From NCBI RefSeq assembly GCF_003048405.1, contig NZ_PIQS01000004.1, positions 88,138-152,137 of the forward strand: a stretch of 64,000 nucleotides of DNA, given 5' to 3'. Source of the DNA: Campylobacter concisus. Lineage in GTDB: Bacteria > Campylobacterota > Campylobacteria > Campylobacterales > Campylobacteraceae. Shown piece by piece: positions 34,790 through 47,484 of the stretch. The notes below the pieces were generated by a model that worked only from the letters and a program-made list of their open reading frames with translations, searched no databases and was not told where the DNA came from. Every line of letters begins with the position of its first letter. The first letter of the stretch is position 1. Position numbers and translations under genes: made by a program.

Positions 34790-37069
34790 ATGATGAAAGA
34801 AGGCAAAGTCATTTGTCCTTATTGTGGGACAGGCTGTCAAGTAACCTTGCATGTGGAAAACAATGTCGTTCGTGCCGCCACTGGTGTTGAAGACAATCCA
34901 GTCAATCAAGGAAATTTATGTTTAAAAGGCTTTTATGGCTGGGATTACGTTGCAAGTCCAGATAGACTCACAAAACCACTTATTAGAAAGAAAAATGGCG
35001 TATTTTCAAAAGATGGTGATTTTGAGGAAGCCAGCTGGGACGAGGCGCTTGATCTTGTCGTAGAGAAAATGAAAGAAACCAAAGCAAAATATGGCCCAGA
35101 CGCATTAGCTGGAAACTTCTCAGCACGCTGTACGCTTGAGGACAACTACGTCGCTCAAAAGCTAATGCGCGCTGTAATAGGCACAAACAACGTCGATCAC
35201 TGCGCTAGAATTTGACACGCTCCGACAGTAGCAGGACTTGCTAAAACAATCGGAAACGGAGCTGCCACAAATAGCTTTACAGAGATTGGCACTTATAGTA
35301 ATTGTATATTAATGATAGGCTCAAACCCAGAAAATGGTCACCCAATCGCAGCTATGCACATCCAAAGAGCGCTAAATCGCGGCGCAAAACTGATCGTTAT
35401 CGACCCTATTAAGACCGAGTTTGCAAGCAGAGCTGACATTCACTTACAACTAGAGCCTGAGCACAATATCCCGGTTATCAACGCACTTCTTTACACTATC
35501 ATCGAAGAAGGCCTTGTAAATGAGGAATTTGTAAGAGACCACACAATAGGCATTGAGTATGTCAAAGAAGCTGTAAAAGACTATGCTCCAGAGGTCGTGG
35601 CTAAATACACAAGGCTAAATCCAGAGGATATCAGAGCGGCTGCTAGAATGTACGCTACCACAAAACCAGCTGTCATCACTCACGGCATGGGCGTAACTCA
35701 CTTTAACCACGGCGTTGGCGGAGTTTGCGATGTGTCAAATTTATTTTTGATCACCGGCAACATCTGCGAGCTTGGCACAGGCGACTTGCCGCTTAGAGGT
35801 CAAGAGAACGTTCAAGGCTGCTGTGATATGGGCGTTTTACCAAATATTTTCCCAAATCTTGGCTCAGTAACTGATCCAGAGCAAAGAGCTTGGTTTGAGA
35901 AAATGTGGCACCTAGAACCTGGATTTTTGAGCTCAAAAATAGGCGTTCACAAAACCGAAGTACCTGATGCGATCCTTGATGGCAAAGTGCATTTCTTCTG
36001 GACTATCGGCGAAAATCCAGTCATCTCTGAGCCAAATACAAACCACTTCTTAAAAGGTATCGCTCATGTTGATTTCTACGTCGTGCAAGATCTATTTTTA
36101 ACTGAGACTTCACTAAAAGCTGATGTCATACTTCCAGGTGTTGCAAGTAGCGAGAAAGAAGGACTTTATACAAACGCAGAGCGCCGCGTACAGCACAACG
36201 AAGCAGTCATCACACCTCCAGGAGATGCTAGACAAGACTGGTGGATCGTTTGTGAGATCGCACGCCGTTTAGGTGCAACAGAGGGATTTAACTTCAACTC
36301 ACCAGAAGAAATTTGGGAAGAAGTTAGAAAATGCGACCCAAGACGATATGGTGGCATGAGTTATTACCGTATCAAAAAGTATCATGGACTTCACTGGCCA
36401 TGTCCAAACGAAGATGATATGGGCGGTCAAAGCCTCTATCTTGATAAGAAATTTTTCACACCTGATGGCAAAGGTCGTTTTGTGCCATGCCTCTTTGTGG
36501 ATAAGGCCGATAAGATCGAGAGCGCAAAACTTGAGTTTGCTAAGAAGATGAATATGTCGCCTGAGTATCCTATCATGGCTGGCTCAGTCGATGAAAAGAC
36601 TGACGATGAGTATCCGATACAGCTTCTAACCACTAGAAAGGTCTATCAATACACCGTTGGCACTATGACAAGACGCTCACGAGCGATTGAAGAAGGCGGA
36701 GATAGCATCGGACCTATCGCCGAGATGAATCCAGCACTTGCAGCAAGATATGGCTTAAAACAAGGCGACTTCATCAAAGCATGGAGTAGATATGGCTACA
36801 TCGTCGTAAAGGCCGAAATAACAGACATCGTGCCTGATGGCATCATCCAGATGACTTTCCACTACTGGGAGAGCTCTTGCAACGAGCTAACAAGCAGCGG
36901 TTGGGACTACATCAGCAAGACTCCGACATTTAAAGCAGCTATCCAGATCAAAAAGATCGACGAAGAGGAATTTTTACGAGTTCGCGAACTAAAACGCATA
37001 AAATTCCAAACTTCAAAGATCATCTACGATGACTTCCACCACCACGGAAATGCAGCGATAAATGAGTAA
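34790..37069 (+). CDS. fdhF: Selenocysteine formate dehydrogenase, FdhF/FDH-H type
   Basis: One gene of 759 residues read through an in-frame UGA at 35213-35215 (residue 142). Oxidises formate to CO2 with a bis-MGD molybdenum or tungsten cofactor. The first part holds a [4Fe-4S] site (ICPYCGTGCQ and NLCLKGFYGW; Cys 9, 12, 16, 44). The UGA falls in NNVDHCARI-U-HAPTVAGL, matching E. coli FdhF where Sec is residue 140. A SECIS-like hairpin follows. The C-terminal molybdopterin dinucleotide-binding domain includes YPIQLLTTRKVYQYTVGTM. It has no Tat signal and is shorter than membrane-bound Campylobacter FdhA (about 930 aa), so it is probably cytoplasmic. Two ATGs in tandem at the start; the second (34793) has better spacing to AGGAG. 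Confidence 0.95.
35213..35254 (+). promoter_or_regulatory. Selenocysteine UGA and SECIS-like element
   Basis: After the UGA, an outer stem TCCGA (35221-35225) pairs with TCGGA (35250-35254) and an inner stem TAGCA (35229-35233) with TGCTA (35239-35243) around loop GGACT. The loop begins 18 nt after the UGA, the same as GGUCU in E. coli fdhF. The second base pair of the usual GU loop signal is changed (GA), so the local SelB may differ. Confidence 0.85.
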
Positions 37070-37096
37070 ATTTAGCGGGAAATTCCCGCTAAATTT
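37068..37096 (+). terminator. Terminator of the formate dehydrogenase
   Basis: 14 bp inverted repeat (AAATTTAGCGGGAA with its complement, one base between) starting in the stop codon and followed by CTTT. G/C core GCGGG/CCCGC. Confidence 0.85.
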
Positions 37097-37216
37097 CTTT
37101 ACTACCAAATTTCATAATCCAAAAATTTTGACATTGCGAAGCCAAAAAATCTAAATTTTAACTTCACTGTTTGTAGTTAAATTTTATATTAAACACAAAA
37201 GCAGATATTTTTAAAT

Positions 37217-37921
37217 TTATTTAAACGCCAAAAAGCTCATGAAATTTCCCCACTTAAATGTGCTCTCGACTCGCTTAAAGCCAGCATTTATGGCTAAGCT
37301 TCTATTTTCTTCTTCAGTGTATGGCACCAGCACATTTTCAAGTGCCTCTCTTTTTTGGGCGATCTCATAGCGTGAGTAGCCTTGCGCCTGCTTGTAGTCT
37401 TCATAAATTTCTATGACGCTTTTAGTAAGCTTTTTATCTTCAAAAATGATCTTTTCACTAAACAAAAAAACTCCATTTTCATTTAGTCCGTTATAAATTT
37501 TTTGCACTAGATCGGCCCTTTTTGGTGGTCTTATAAACTGCAAAGTATAGTTTGCCAAAACTGCATCAAAGCCCGCTAGCTCACACTTTAAAATATCATC
37601 AAGCAAAAATTTTATCTTTGCTCCATATGCCTTTGCCTTATTTTTGGCATTTGCTAGCATAGCTTCAGAGTTATCCACGCCACTCAGCACGAGGTCGTTT
37701 CTAAGGTTGTTTAGCAAAAGCAGGCTATTTGCCGTCGAGCAGCCAAGGTCGCATACACTTGCATCTTTTGGCAAAATTTTAGCTAGCAGCTTTGCGTTTA
37801 AATTTGAACTCACATCATAAAACGGCACCGAGCGCGAGATCATATCATCAAAAACGCTCGCCACAAAATCGTCAAACTCAAACTGCTTGCTTATAGGCTC
37901 TTTAAAAATTTCATCTCTCAT
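37217..37921 (-). CDS. cmoA: Carboxy-S-adenosyl-L-methionine synthase
   Basis: 234 aa. Makes carboxy-SAM from SAM and prephenate for CmoB (at 23.3-24.2 kb). SAM motif VCDLGCSTANSLLLL, SGVDNSEAMLANAKNKA, VLANYTLQFIRPPKRADLV and the C-terminal FKWGNFMSFLAFK are typical. Starts with an ATGA overlap with ribF. From memory C. jejuni also has it after ribF (Cj0590). Confidence 0.94.
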   Translation of the reverse strand: MRDEIFKEPISKQFEFDDFVASVFDDMISRSVPFYDVSSNLNAKLLAKILPKDASVCDLGCSTANSLLLLNNLRNDLVLSGVDNSEAMLANAKNKAKAYGAKIKFLLDDILKCELAGFDAVLANYTLQFIRPPKRADLVQKIYNGLNENGVFLFSEKIIFEDKKLTKSVIEIYEDYKQAQGYSRYEIAQKREALENVLVPYTEEENRSLAINAGFKRVESTFKWGNFMSFLAFK

Positions 37922-38776
37922 ATGCCAGCTCCGTATCCATCAAAATATCTCATCGTCTCTCCAAAAAAGAGATCGCACACGCCAACGCACTGTCTAGCCT
38001 CGTTTATATCACGCTTTATCTGCTCTTTTAGCTCGCTAAGATTATTAAATTTTTTATTATCTCTTAGGCGTTTTATGAAGCAAACGGCAACGTGCTTCGT
38101 TACTTTTGGCGCGATCTCGTCTAAGATGTGCGTCTCGACACTAAAATTTCCATCTGTACTAAGTCTGTTGCCTATAAAAGTGACCGAGCCATAGGTGTAT
38201 GAGCCCATCCTAGTTCTTGTCGCATAGACGCCCTCGCGCGGTAAAAGATAGCTTTTGATCTCTAAATTTAGCGTTGCAACTAGCTCCTTTGCACCGATAC
38301 CCTGCCCTTTTATCACGTTGCCCTCGATCGAGTACTCCCTGCCTATTAGTCTGTTTGCCTCTTCAATGTTGCCCTGACGTATCAGCTCCCTAATAGCTGA
38401 GCTATGCACGCCCATACCATCGTAGCAAACCTCATCAACAATGACCACCTCTCCATCAAAAATTCTTTTCAAATCGTGCTTGTCCCACGCTCTATCTCTG
38501 CCAAATCTAAAATCAAAGCCAACAACGATCTTTTTTAAATTTTTAAAATCCCTCTTTAAAAGTGTGATAAATTCTTCGCCGCTAAGCCCTTTTATAGCGT
38601 CAAAATCATACAAAAAGCAAGGATAGTTTGAGTACTCGGCTCGTTTTAGCTTTGGCGTGATGTTGGCCTTATTTTTATCGATTACGACAAGTCCGCCAAA
38701 CTCGCCTAGCTGCTTTAAAAGCTGTTTATGCCCTCTATGCACACCGTCAAAATGCCCGATCGCAACGGCAGTGATA

Positions 38777-41453
<2,677 letters not shown>

Positions 41454-41464
41454 TTAAACATACT

Positions 41465-42325
41465 TTATAAATGATCTAAATTTAGCTCTCTCGCGTCACA
41501 TAAATGGACATTTTTATAGACCTTTGCTATCTCGTCCCTCGCCCTCATCAGCGCAAAGCCAAGTAAATTTTGCCCTCGCCACTTTGTAGGATTTTGCGCA
41601 TTTTCATCGCTTGCAGCCAAACCTATGCCCCAAATTTTATCAACTGGGCTTGCCTCAACCAAAACTTTACTACCAGTTTGGAGCAGAAAGTCTCGCAAAG
41701 GGGCATTTTGGCTAAATTTTAGATAGCTCGCATTTAGTACTACGCCAAATTTGATCTCATCCCAGACCTTAGCGTCAAAGCCTCGCACCTGCCTGCCAAG
41801 TGCCTTCATCTGCGCTGGATCTTTAGCGGATAAAATTTCCTCCAAAGCCTCTTTATCACCAAAGCATTCAGCCTTTTTAGCCATCATATATTGCTCAGCG
41901 CAAAGGTATCTAGTTTCATCTTGCCAAAAACTAGAGGCGTACCACTGACTAAGGCAACTTGCACTTATGCCTGCACTCTTTTGATGACCCCAAAATAGAA
42001 TAAATTTATCCGACTTGCCAGCGTTGTAGCGCTTTTTAAGCCACTTCAACCCATATCTAGGCTCGCACTCCCAAAGGTCGATAGCAAAATCATCGTTGAT
42101 AAAAAGCGTGCTCTCATCAGAGCCTAGACTTTCATCCCAGTATCCACGCCAGGTCGCAGGCTCAGGAAAAAGCTGCTGATATTGACACTGCTTATCTTGG
42201 CTCAGTATTTTTAGCCAGTCATTAAATTTAAACTTATAATCCTCGCCAGCGCCCATCCTCCAGCCGATGGAAAATGGATCCATACTTGGAAATTTAATCC
42301 AAAGTGGCGGAAGTAAATTTCTCAT
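41465..42325 (-). CDS. NADAR-domain protein with an N-terminal extension
   Basis: 286 aa. From about residue 100 it is a NADAR (YbiA-like, DUF1768) domain: FWGHQKSAGISASCLSQWY, then LCAEQYMMAKKAECFGD, IKFGVVLNASYLKFSQN, LVEASPVDKIWGIGLA and the end LLGFALMRARDEI. NADAR proteins hydrolyse N-glycosidic bonds in riboflavin intermediates or ADP-ribose on nucleobases, and some are antitoxin-like partners of DarT. The first 100 residues (SIGWRMGAGEDYKFKFNDWL, TWRGYWDES) form a separate Trp-rich part I cannot name. No DarT-like gene is adjacent; the neighbours are ligA and folP. Very high Trp and Cys content for the window. Confidence 0.82.
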   Translation of the reverse strand: MRNLLPPLWIKFPSMDPFSIGWRMGAGEDYKFKFNDWLKILSQDKQCQYQQLFPEPATWRGYWDESLGSDESTLFINDDFAIDLWECEPRYGLKWLKKRYNAGKSDKFILFWGHQKSAGISASCLSQWYASSFWQDETRYLCAEQYMMAKKAECFGDKEALEEILSAKDPAQMKALGRQVRGFDAKVWDEIKFGVVLNASYLKFSQNAPLRDFLLQTGSKVLVEASPVDKIWGIGLAASDENAQNPTKWRGQNLLGFALMRARDEIAKVYKNVHLCDARELNLDHL

Positions 42326-42356
42326 CTGGCCTCTTTTATCAAAATTTAGCCTCGTC

Positions 42357-43496
42357 CTACCAAAGCGTGGCTTGGCTCATCGCCTCATGCATATCAAAAA
42401 GCTGTTTGTGCTCGGCCACATCGTGCGTCCTAATGATCTGAGCGCCGTTTTCAAAGGCCTTTAGATGCAGGTAAAGTGAGCCTGGTAAGCGCTCTTTGAC
42501 CTCGCTTTTGTAGTAGTGATTTATGACTGATTTGCGGCTAGCACCAACTAGTAATGGGCAGCCAAATTTTAAAAAATGCTCCAAATGCTTGATAAGCAAT
42601 AAATTTTGTTCGGCCGTCTTACCAAAGCCAATACCCACATCAAGCACTAGTTTTTTGGTGCCAAGCTCATTTGCTAGGGCTATCTTTTGCTCAAAAAAGT
42701 CTGCTATCTCGCCGATTAAGTCATTATATTTTGGCGCAACCTGCATGGTGGCTGGATCGCCTTGCATATGCATCATGCAAAACTCAGCGTCATATCGCGC
42801 CGCAAGCGTGGCAAGTGAGGCGTTTGCCGTGATGTCATTTATCATTTTAAAGCCGTGATTTAGAGCAAATTCTAAGCAATACTCATCAAAGCTATCAAGA
42901 CTAAATTTCGCTTTTTCATGTAAATTTAGCCTATAAATTTCTTCAATGATATCTTTTATGCGCCTAAACTCCTCCTCGCGGCCGCAATACTCGCTCCCTG
43001 GCCTTGAGCTAACGCCACCAAGGTCAATGTAGTCAGCACCTGCTCCTATCATACTTTCAATCTTTGCTATGCCATTTTGCGTATTTATGCGGCTTTGCTC
43101 GTTAAAACTATCTGTATTTATATTTGCAACGCCCATTATAAGAGGCTTTGTCGGCTTTATAAATTTTGTCTCTAAAAAGGCTGCTAAATTTTTAAGTCCA
43201 AAGTCTTGCAACTTCTCTTTTTTAGCTAGCTGCCTAAGCTGCGCATCTGTCGCCATTAACAAGGCTTTACTTAGGCTCTGCTTACCCAAAATCGTATCTT
43301 TATGCGTCACAAGCTCAGCTCCAACGCTTAGAGCATCTTGCTTTAGAATATTTGCCGCTGGAGTTTTTATCTCATCTATAAATATAAAATTTATCTCGCT
43401 CTTTTTATGCATGAGCTTCGCACCAGCAGGGCTTGGCGAGATGGCTTTACAAATTTCATCAAAGTCACTTTTATTATTTATCTTATAAAATTTCAA
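42357..43496 (-). CDS. folP: Dihydropteroate synthase (long epsilonproteobacterial form)
   Basis: 379 aa. Joins p-aminobenzoate to the pterin in folate synthesis; sulfonamide target. The TIM-barrel part begins near residue 118 with MGVANINTDSFNEQSR, then GADYIDLGGVSSRPGSEY and LVGASRKSVINHYY. About 115 extra N-terminal residues of unknown role are present, as in C. jejuni FolP. It overlaps holB by 4 nt. Confidence 0.94.
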   Translation of the reverse strand: MKFYKINNKSDFDEICKAISPSPAGAKLMHKKSEINFIFIDEIKTPAANILKQDALSVGAELVTHKDTILGKQSLSKALLMATDAQLRQLAKKEKLQDFGLKNLAAFLETKFIKPTKPLIMGVANINTDSFNEQSRINTQNGIAKIESMIGAGADYIDLGGVSSRPGSEYCGREEEFRRIKDIIEEIYRLNLHEKAKFSLDSFDEYCLEFALNHGFKMINDITANASLATLAARYDAEFCMMHMQGDPATMQVAPKYNDLIGEIADFFEQKIALANELGTKKLVLDVGIGFGKTAEQNLLLIKHLEHFLKFGCPLLVGASRKSVINHYYKSEVKERLPGSLYLHLKAFENGAQIIRTHDVAEHKQLFDMHEAMSQATLW

Positions 43497-44113
43497 CGTC
43501 GTCCTTTTTGAAATATAGTAAGCAGCAGTGGCGTTAGCACGGCGTGAGACTTGGCGTTTAGATCAGCTAGCTTAATAATTGAGAAAAAATAATCCATCTC
43601 ATCGCCACTAAATTTATACCCGCTATCAACCGCCTTTGTCACGATAACACTAACAAGCTCTTTTAACTCGTTTTTGCCAAATTTCTGAGCTTGTTCGTCT
43701 GCGATCTTTTGATCGATAAAGCTTGTTAGCTCTTTTAGGCTAAGCGATTTTAAATTTAGATCAAGGGTTATTTTTGGCTTTTTGGTGAGATTATTTTCTA
43801 TGAGCATTCTTGATCTAATCGTTGGTAGAAGTAAATTTTTACTCTGCGTTGCTATTATAAATTTGATATTTCTTGGAGGCTCTTCTATGATCTTTAAAAG
43901 TGCATTTTGAGCTTCTGTCCTAAAAGAATTAGCATGTATTACTAAAATTTTTTCATCTTTTTCAGCAATGTATGCTTCTGCGATGACCTCCTTTGCATTT
44001 TCTAGCAAAAAATCATCGCTTATAAAAAATCTTAAATTATTTATGCCAAACTCGCTTTCAAGCTTAGCTTTTAAATTTTCAAAATCGCTTGTAACGACGA
44101 TTTTATTAAGCAT
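43493..44113 (-). CDS. holB: DNA polymerase III delta' subunit-like protein (short HolB)
   Basis: 206 aa, much shorter than E. coli HolB (334 aa). The AAA+-related core is seen in ILVIHANSFRTEAQNALLKI and IEEPPRNIKFIIATQSKNL, LLPTIRSRM (sensor 1 region). No Walker A. This reduced form fits Cj0584 of C. jejuni, also between hobA and folP. Starts on the base after the hobA stop. Confidence 0.88.
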   Translation of the reverse strand: MLNKIVVTSDFENLKAKLESEFGINNLRFFISDDFLLENAKEVIAEAYIAEKDEKILVIHANSFRTEAQNALLKIIEEPPRNIKFIIATQSKNLLLPTIRSRMLIENNLTKKPKITLDLNLKSLSLKELTSFIDQKIADEQAQKFGKNELKELVSVIVTKAVDSGYKFSGDEMDYFFSIIKLADLNAKSHAVLTPLLLTIFQKGRR

Positions 44114-44656
44114 TTAGAGTATCACCTTTGCAAAGAGCGCCGCATCGATGCTTTTATCAAAAATTTTGCAAAGACTTATTAGTTTAATGTCTAAATTTTC
44201 ATCGCTTGAGCTAAGAGTAAAGCTATTTTGTGCCTGCTCGTCAAATAGCCACATATAACTATCCTCATCGCTTTTAGCTAAATTCGCATATTTATCAAGG
44301 CTCTTTCCAATATAAAAAAACAAGTATCCGTTTGGGAAAGCAAGACTTAGCATATCTTTTAGAAGCTGCTTTTGCTCATTTGTCTCTATCTCATCAAGTG
44401 ATGGATAAAGCGATCTTAGGCTAAAAAATGGCAAAAACGGTCTGATACTTTTTGAATGGTTCATCTTTTTTAAAAGATAAATTTCAAACCATCTTCGCTC
44501 TTCATCGCTTATAGTTATAAAAGCCCTTCCTTCAAGTAAAAATTTAAGCCTAGATGCGAGCAAAGGCGTCCATTCGACACGCCTTTCCTCCATCCAGCTC
44601 ATCAAAGGACCTTCGTCCCTAATAGCCTTTAGTGTCCACTGAATAAAATCTTGCAT
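44114..44656 (-). CDS. hobA: HobA, DnaA-binding initiation factor
   Basis: 180 aa. Epsilonproteobacterial equivalent of DiaA: a tetramer that binds DnaA domain I and helps open oriC (knowledge from H. pylori). QDFIQWTLKAIRDEGPLMSW and MEERRVEWTPLLASRLKFLL match the family N-terminus. Its ATG shares one base with the lysC stop. Its presence supports the epsilonproteobacterial origin of the window. Confidence 0.93.
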   Translation of the reverse strand: MQDFIQWTLKAIRDEGPLMSWMEERRVEWTPLLASRLKFLLEGRAFITISDEERRWFEIYLLKKMNHSKSIRPFLPFFSLRSLYPSLDEIETNEQKQLLKDMLSLAFPNGYLFFYIGKSLDKYANLAKSDEDSYMWLFDEQAQNSFTLSSSDENLDIKLISLCKIFDKSIDAALFAKVIL

Positions 44657-45858
44657 TATTTATCTAGCTTATAGGCATCATGAAGTACGCGAACTGCTAG
44701 CTCGCCATATTTTTGATCAACGATCATTGAAATTTTTATCTCGCTTGTTGAGATCATTTGGATATTTATACCCTCTTTTGCAAGCGTTTCAAATGCTAAA
44801 CATGCTACACCGCTATGGCTCTTCATGCCAACTCCAATCACTGAAACTTTCACGATAGCGTCATCAAATTCTATATGTTTTGCAGCTGAGAGCTTTTGCA
44901 TAGTCTCTTTTGCTAGCTCAAGCTCATTTTGTGGCACTGTAAAGCCTAAATTTGTAGTTCCGTCATGTCCTACGTTTTGGATTATCATATCTACGTTTAT
45001 ATTTTCATGAGCTAAAGCTGTAAAAATTTCTGCTGCAATGCCAGGCTTATCAACTACGCCCCTTAGTGTTACTCTTGCTTGATTTTTATCTAGTGCTATT
45101 CCGCTTACTAAAACTGCTTCCATATTGTCATCTTCCTTTGCTATTAATGTACCTTCGTTGTGATTAAAACTACTTCTTGTAATGAGTTTTACATTTAGTT
45201 TTTTTGCTAGCTCGACTGAGCGATTTTGTAGTACCTTTGCGCCAGCAGAAGCGAGCTCAAGCATCTCATCATAGCTTATTTTCTCAAGTTTTTTTGCCTT
45301 TTTTTCTATCCTTGGATCAGTCGTATAAACGCCATCAACATCGGTAAAAATTTCGCATAGATCAGCATCAAGCGCCCCTGCTAATGCAACTGCACTAAGG
45401 TCACTACCGCCTCTACCAAGGGTTGTGATATTACCTTTTTCATCTATACCTTGAAAGCCAGCCACAACTACGATTTTGCCAGCTTTTAGCTCGGCTTTTA
45501 GCCTATCAGTCTCTATCCTTTCGATCCTTGCTTTTGTATGAATATCATCAGTAATAATGCCTGCCATCGCACCTGTCATACCTACACACGCATAGCCTTT
45601 TGCATTAAGTGCGATCGTTAAAAGCGCGGTCGTTACTTGCTCTCCAGAGCTTAAAAGCATATCAGTGGCGACGCCATCTGGATGTTTTGAAAAATACTCA
45701 CTATATTCAACCAATTGATTTGTAACTCCGCTCATCGCAGAAACTACCACAACTACGTCTGCACCGCTATTTTTTGTCTCAATGACTCTATTTGCCACAG
45801 CTTCGATGCGTTCAAGTGTTCCTACGCTAGTTCCGCCAAATTTTTGAACGATCAACAT
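44656..45858 (-). CDS. lysC: Aspartokinase
   Basis: About 400 aa. Phosphorylates aspartate at the head of lysine, threonine and methionine synthesis. N-terminal LIVQKFGGTSVGTLERIE, TTLGRGGSDLSAVALA and FTDVDGVYTTDPRI are kinase motifs; two ACT domains follow for feedback control (PGIAAEIFTALAHENINVD and VIGVGMKSHSGVA). I start at the ATG at 45858, which shares its A with the nudH stop (TGATG), not at the TTG before it. Confidence 0.96.
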   Translation of the reverse strand: MLIVQKFGGTSVGTLERIEAVANRVIETKNSGADVVVVVSAMSGVTNQLVEYSEYFSKHPDGVATDMLLSSGEQVTTALLTIALNAKGYACVGMTGAMAGIITDDIHTKARIERIETDRLKAELKAGKIVVVAGFQGIDEKGNITTLGRGGSDLSAVALAGALDADLCEIFTDVDGVYTTDPRIEKKAKKLEKISYDEMLELASAGAKVLQNRSVELAKKLNVKLITRSSFNHNEGTLIAKEDDNMEAVLVSGIALDKNQARVTLRGVVDKPGIAAEIFTALAHENINVDMIIQNVGHDGTTNLGFTVPQNELELAKETMQKLSAAKHIEFDDAIVKVSVIGVGMKSHSGVACLAFETLAKEGINIQMISTSEIKISMIVDQKYGELAVRVLHDAYKLDK

Positions 45859-46322
45859 CAAAAATATCCTTTCTCTTTAAAATAACTCAAAACCTTTTCA
45901 TAAATAGGCTTTTTAAAGTGATTTATGCCTTCTAAACTTCTACCAAAATCTACAAATTTATACTCGCTAAACTCTGGATGCTCTGTCTTTAAATTTATGC
46001 TGGCACCATTTTTAAGTCTAACCAAAAAATATTTTTGCGTCTGTCCATCAAATGGATAAAATTTCTTTGCCGCGTTTGCTGGAAAGTCGTAGCTTAGCCA
46101 CTGCGGATACTCATCTAAGATATCGATTTTATCAGTTCCGATCTCTTCTTTAAGCTCCCTTTTTAAAGCCTGCTTTGGACTCTCACCTTCGTCTATTCCG
46201 CCTTGAGGAAACTGCCAAATATCATCCATATCCACCCTTTTTGCGACTAAAATTTCACATTTAAATGGATACAAGCTAGACAAAATAACAGCTGCCACAT
46301 TTGGTCTGTATTTTTTTTGCAT
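45858..46322 (-). CDS. nudH: RNA pyrophosphohydrolase (Nudix)
   Basis: 154 aa. Removes pyrophosphate from mRNA 5' ends and may hydrolyse dinucleoside polyphosphates. The Nudix box GGIDEGESPKQALKRELKEE is complete, preceded by WQFPQ. Called NudH/RppH; from memory Cj0581 in C. jejuni. Overlaps lysC by one base. Confidence 0.94.
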   Translation of the reverse strand: MQKKYRPNVAAVILSSLYPFKCEILVAKRVDMDDIWQFPQGGIDEGESPKQALKRELKEEIGTDKIDILDEYPQWLSYDFPANAAKKFYPFDGQTQKYFLVRLKNGASINLKTEHPEFSEYKFVDFGRSLEGINHFKKPIYEKVLSYFKEKGYF

Positions 46323-46385
46323 GATTTTTCCAAAAATTTTATTTGGGATAATAACTAAAAAGAGTTAAGAGATAGATAAATAAGA

Positions 46386-47483
46386 CTACTTTTTACGCCG
46401 TTTGTAGTAAATCACACAGCCACTAAAAAGTAGCACGCCCACTCCAAAAGAAGCCATAAAAAAGATAAATTTTCCAGCCTCTCCGAATGTATATCCAGCG
46501 TGCAAATCAAGCATAAATTTATAAATTTCAAAAGATTTTGGCATGGTATTTTTTAAAATTTCTCCACTTGCCGTATCGACTATAAGCCTAACGCCATCAC
46601 TCTCACTAGCACCTTTTGGCAAGTAAAAGATCATAAATTTTACGCCATCTTTATTGAGAATAAAATTTAAAGCGTCAAACTCATTTCCAAATTTTAAAGT
46701 AAAAATTTCATAAGCTTTTTGAAGATTTTCTACCTTTTGCTCATCACTTAGACTAAAGCCATTTTTGCTAGTAAAATTTGGCTTTTTAAATACCTTCTCT
46801 TCGCCACAAATTTGATTTATAACCTTAGCAAAGCTCTCATAAGAAAAGTATAGACCGCTAACACAGATAATAAGCAAAATGGCTCCCAAATAAAGCCCTA
46901 AAAATCCATGCAAGGAATATAAAAATGTAAATTTCTTTGCCTTTAGATTTAGCTTAAAGGCGCTAATAAATTTGCTTCTAAATCTCCAAAATTGTATAAA
47001 CGCTCCAGTTATTAAAATCACAAGTAGTGCAAGCGTCGAAATTGCCACTAGCTCACTTGCAAATTTAGATAAATTTTCATTTTTAAATAGAGCTAGTCCT
47101 AGATTTTTATGTAAATTTAAAGCTAGCCCTATAAATTTTTCCACACTGTTTTCAGAGACTACCTCGCCCGTATAAGGATCTACAAAGAATGACTTAAACT
47201 CGCCACTCTCGCTTGTGCCACTTACCACATAAGCTCTATTTGCCTCGCCTTTTATCTTTATATAACTAAGGTTAAAATTTGGCCAAGTCTTACTAAAGAC
47301 CTTTAAAATTTCATCTATTTTTAAAGCACTTTTATTAGTTGCTATGTCTATCTCATCTTTGCTAAAAGCCTCAATTATCTCATCGTGATACGAAATAATT
47401 GCTCCACTAATTGAGATTATCAAAAGTGGCAAAGCAAATATAAGAGCTAAAATTAAGTGAAATTTCCGCCAAATTTTAAACAT
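46386..47483 (-). CDS. PepSY-domain membrane protein linked to iron uptake
   Basis: 365 aa. Four membrane helices (about residues 10-33, 140-165, 190-215, 338-358) with a PepSY domain in the periplasmic part. His residues in helix 1 (WRKFHLILALIFALPLLI), SLHGFLGLYLG and DLHAGYTFGE could bind haem or act in ferric reduction. Homologues next to TonB receptors reduce or handle imported ferric siderophores. Begins 1 nt after the receptor stop. Confidence 0.85.
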   Translation of the reverse strand: MFKIWRKFHLILALIFALPLLIISISGAIISYHDEIIEAFSKDEIDIATNKSALKIDEILKVFSKTWPNFNLSYIKIKGEANRAYVVSGTSESGEFKSFFVDPYTGEVVSENSVEKFIGLALNLHKNLGLALFKNENLSKFASELVAISTLALLVILITGAFIQFWRFRSKFISAFKLNLKAKKFTFLYSLHGFLGLYLGAILLIICVSGLYFSYESFAKVINQICGEEKVFKKPNFTSKNGFSLSDEQKVENLQKAYEIFTLKFGNEFDALNFILNKDGVKFMIFYLPKGASESDGVRLIVDTASGEILKNTMPKSFEIYKFMLDLHAGYTFGEAGKFIFFMASFGVGVLLFSGCVIYYKRRKK

Positions 47484-47484
47484 T

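Noticed and set aside
34741..34792. Sigma-54 promoter before the formate dehydrogenase
   Set aside because: A TTGC is present but the GG expected 10 bases earlier is not.
34790..35312. Formate dehydrogenase as a broken gene split by a stop codon
   Set aside because: The UGA is in frame, at the known Sec position, and followed by a SECIS-like hairpin; the frame continues without a shift.
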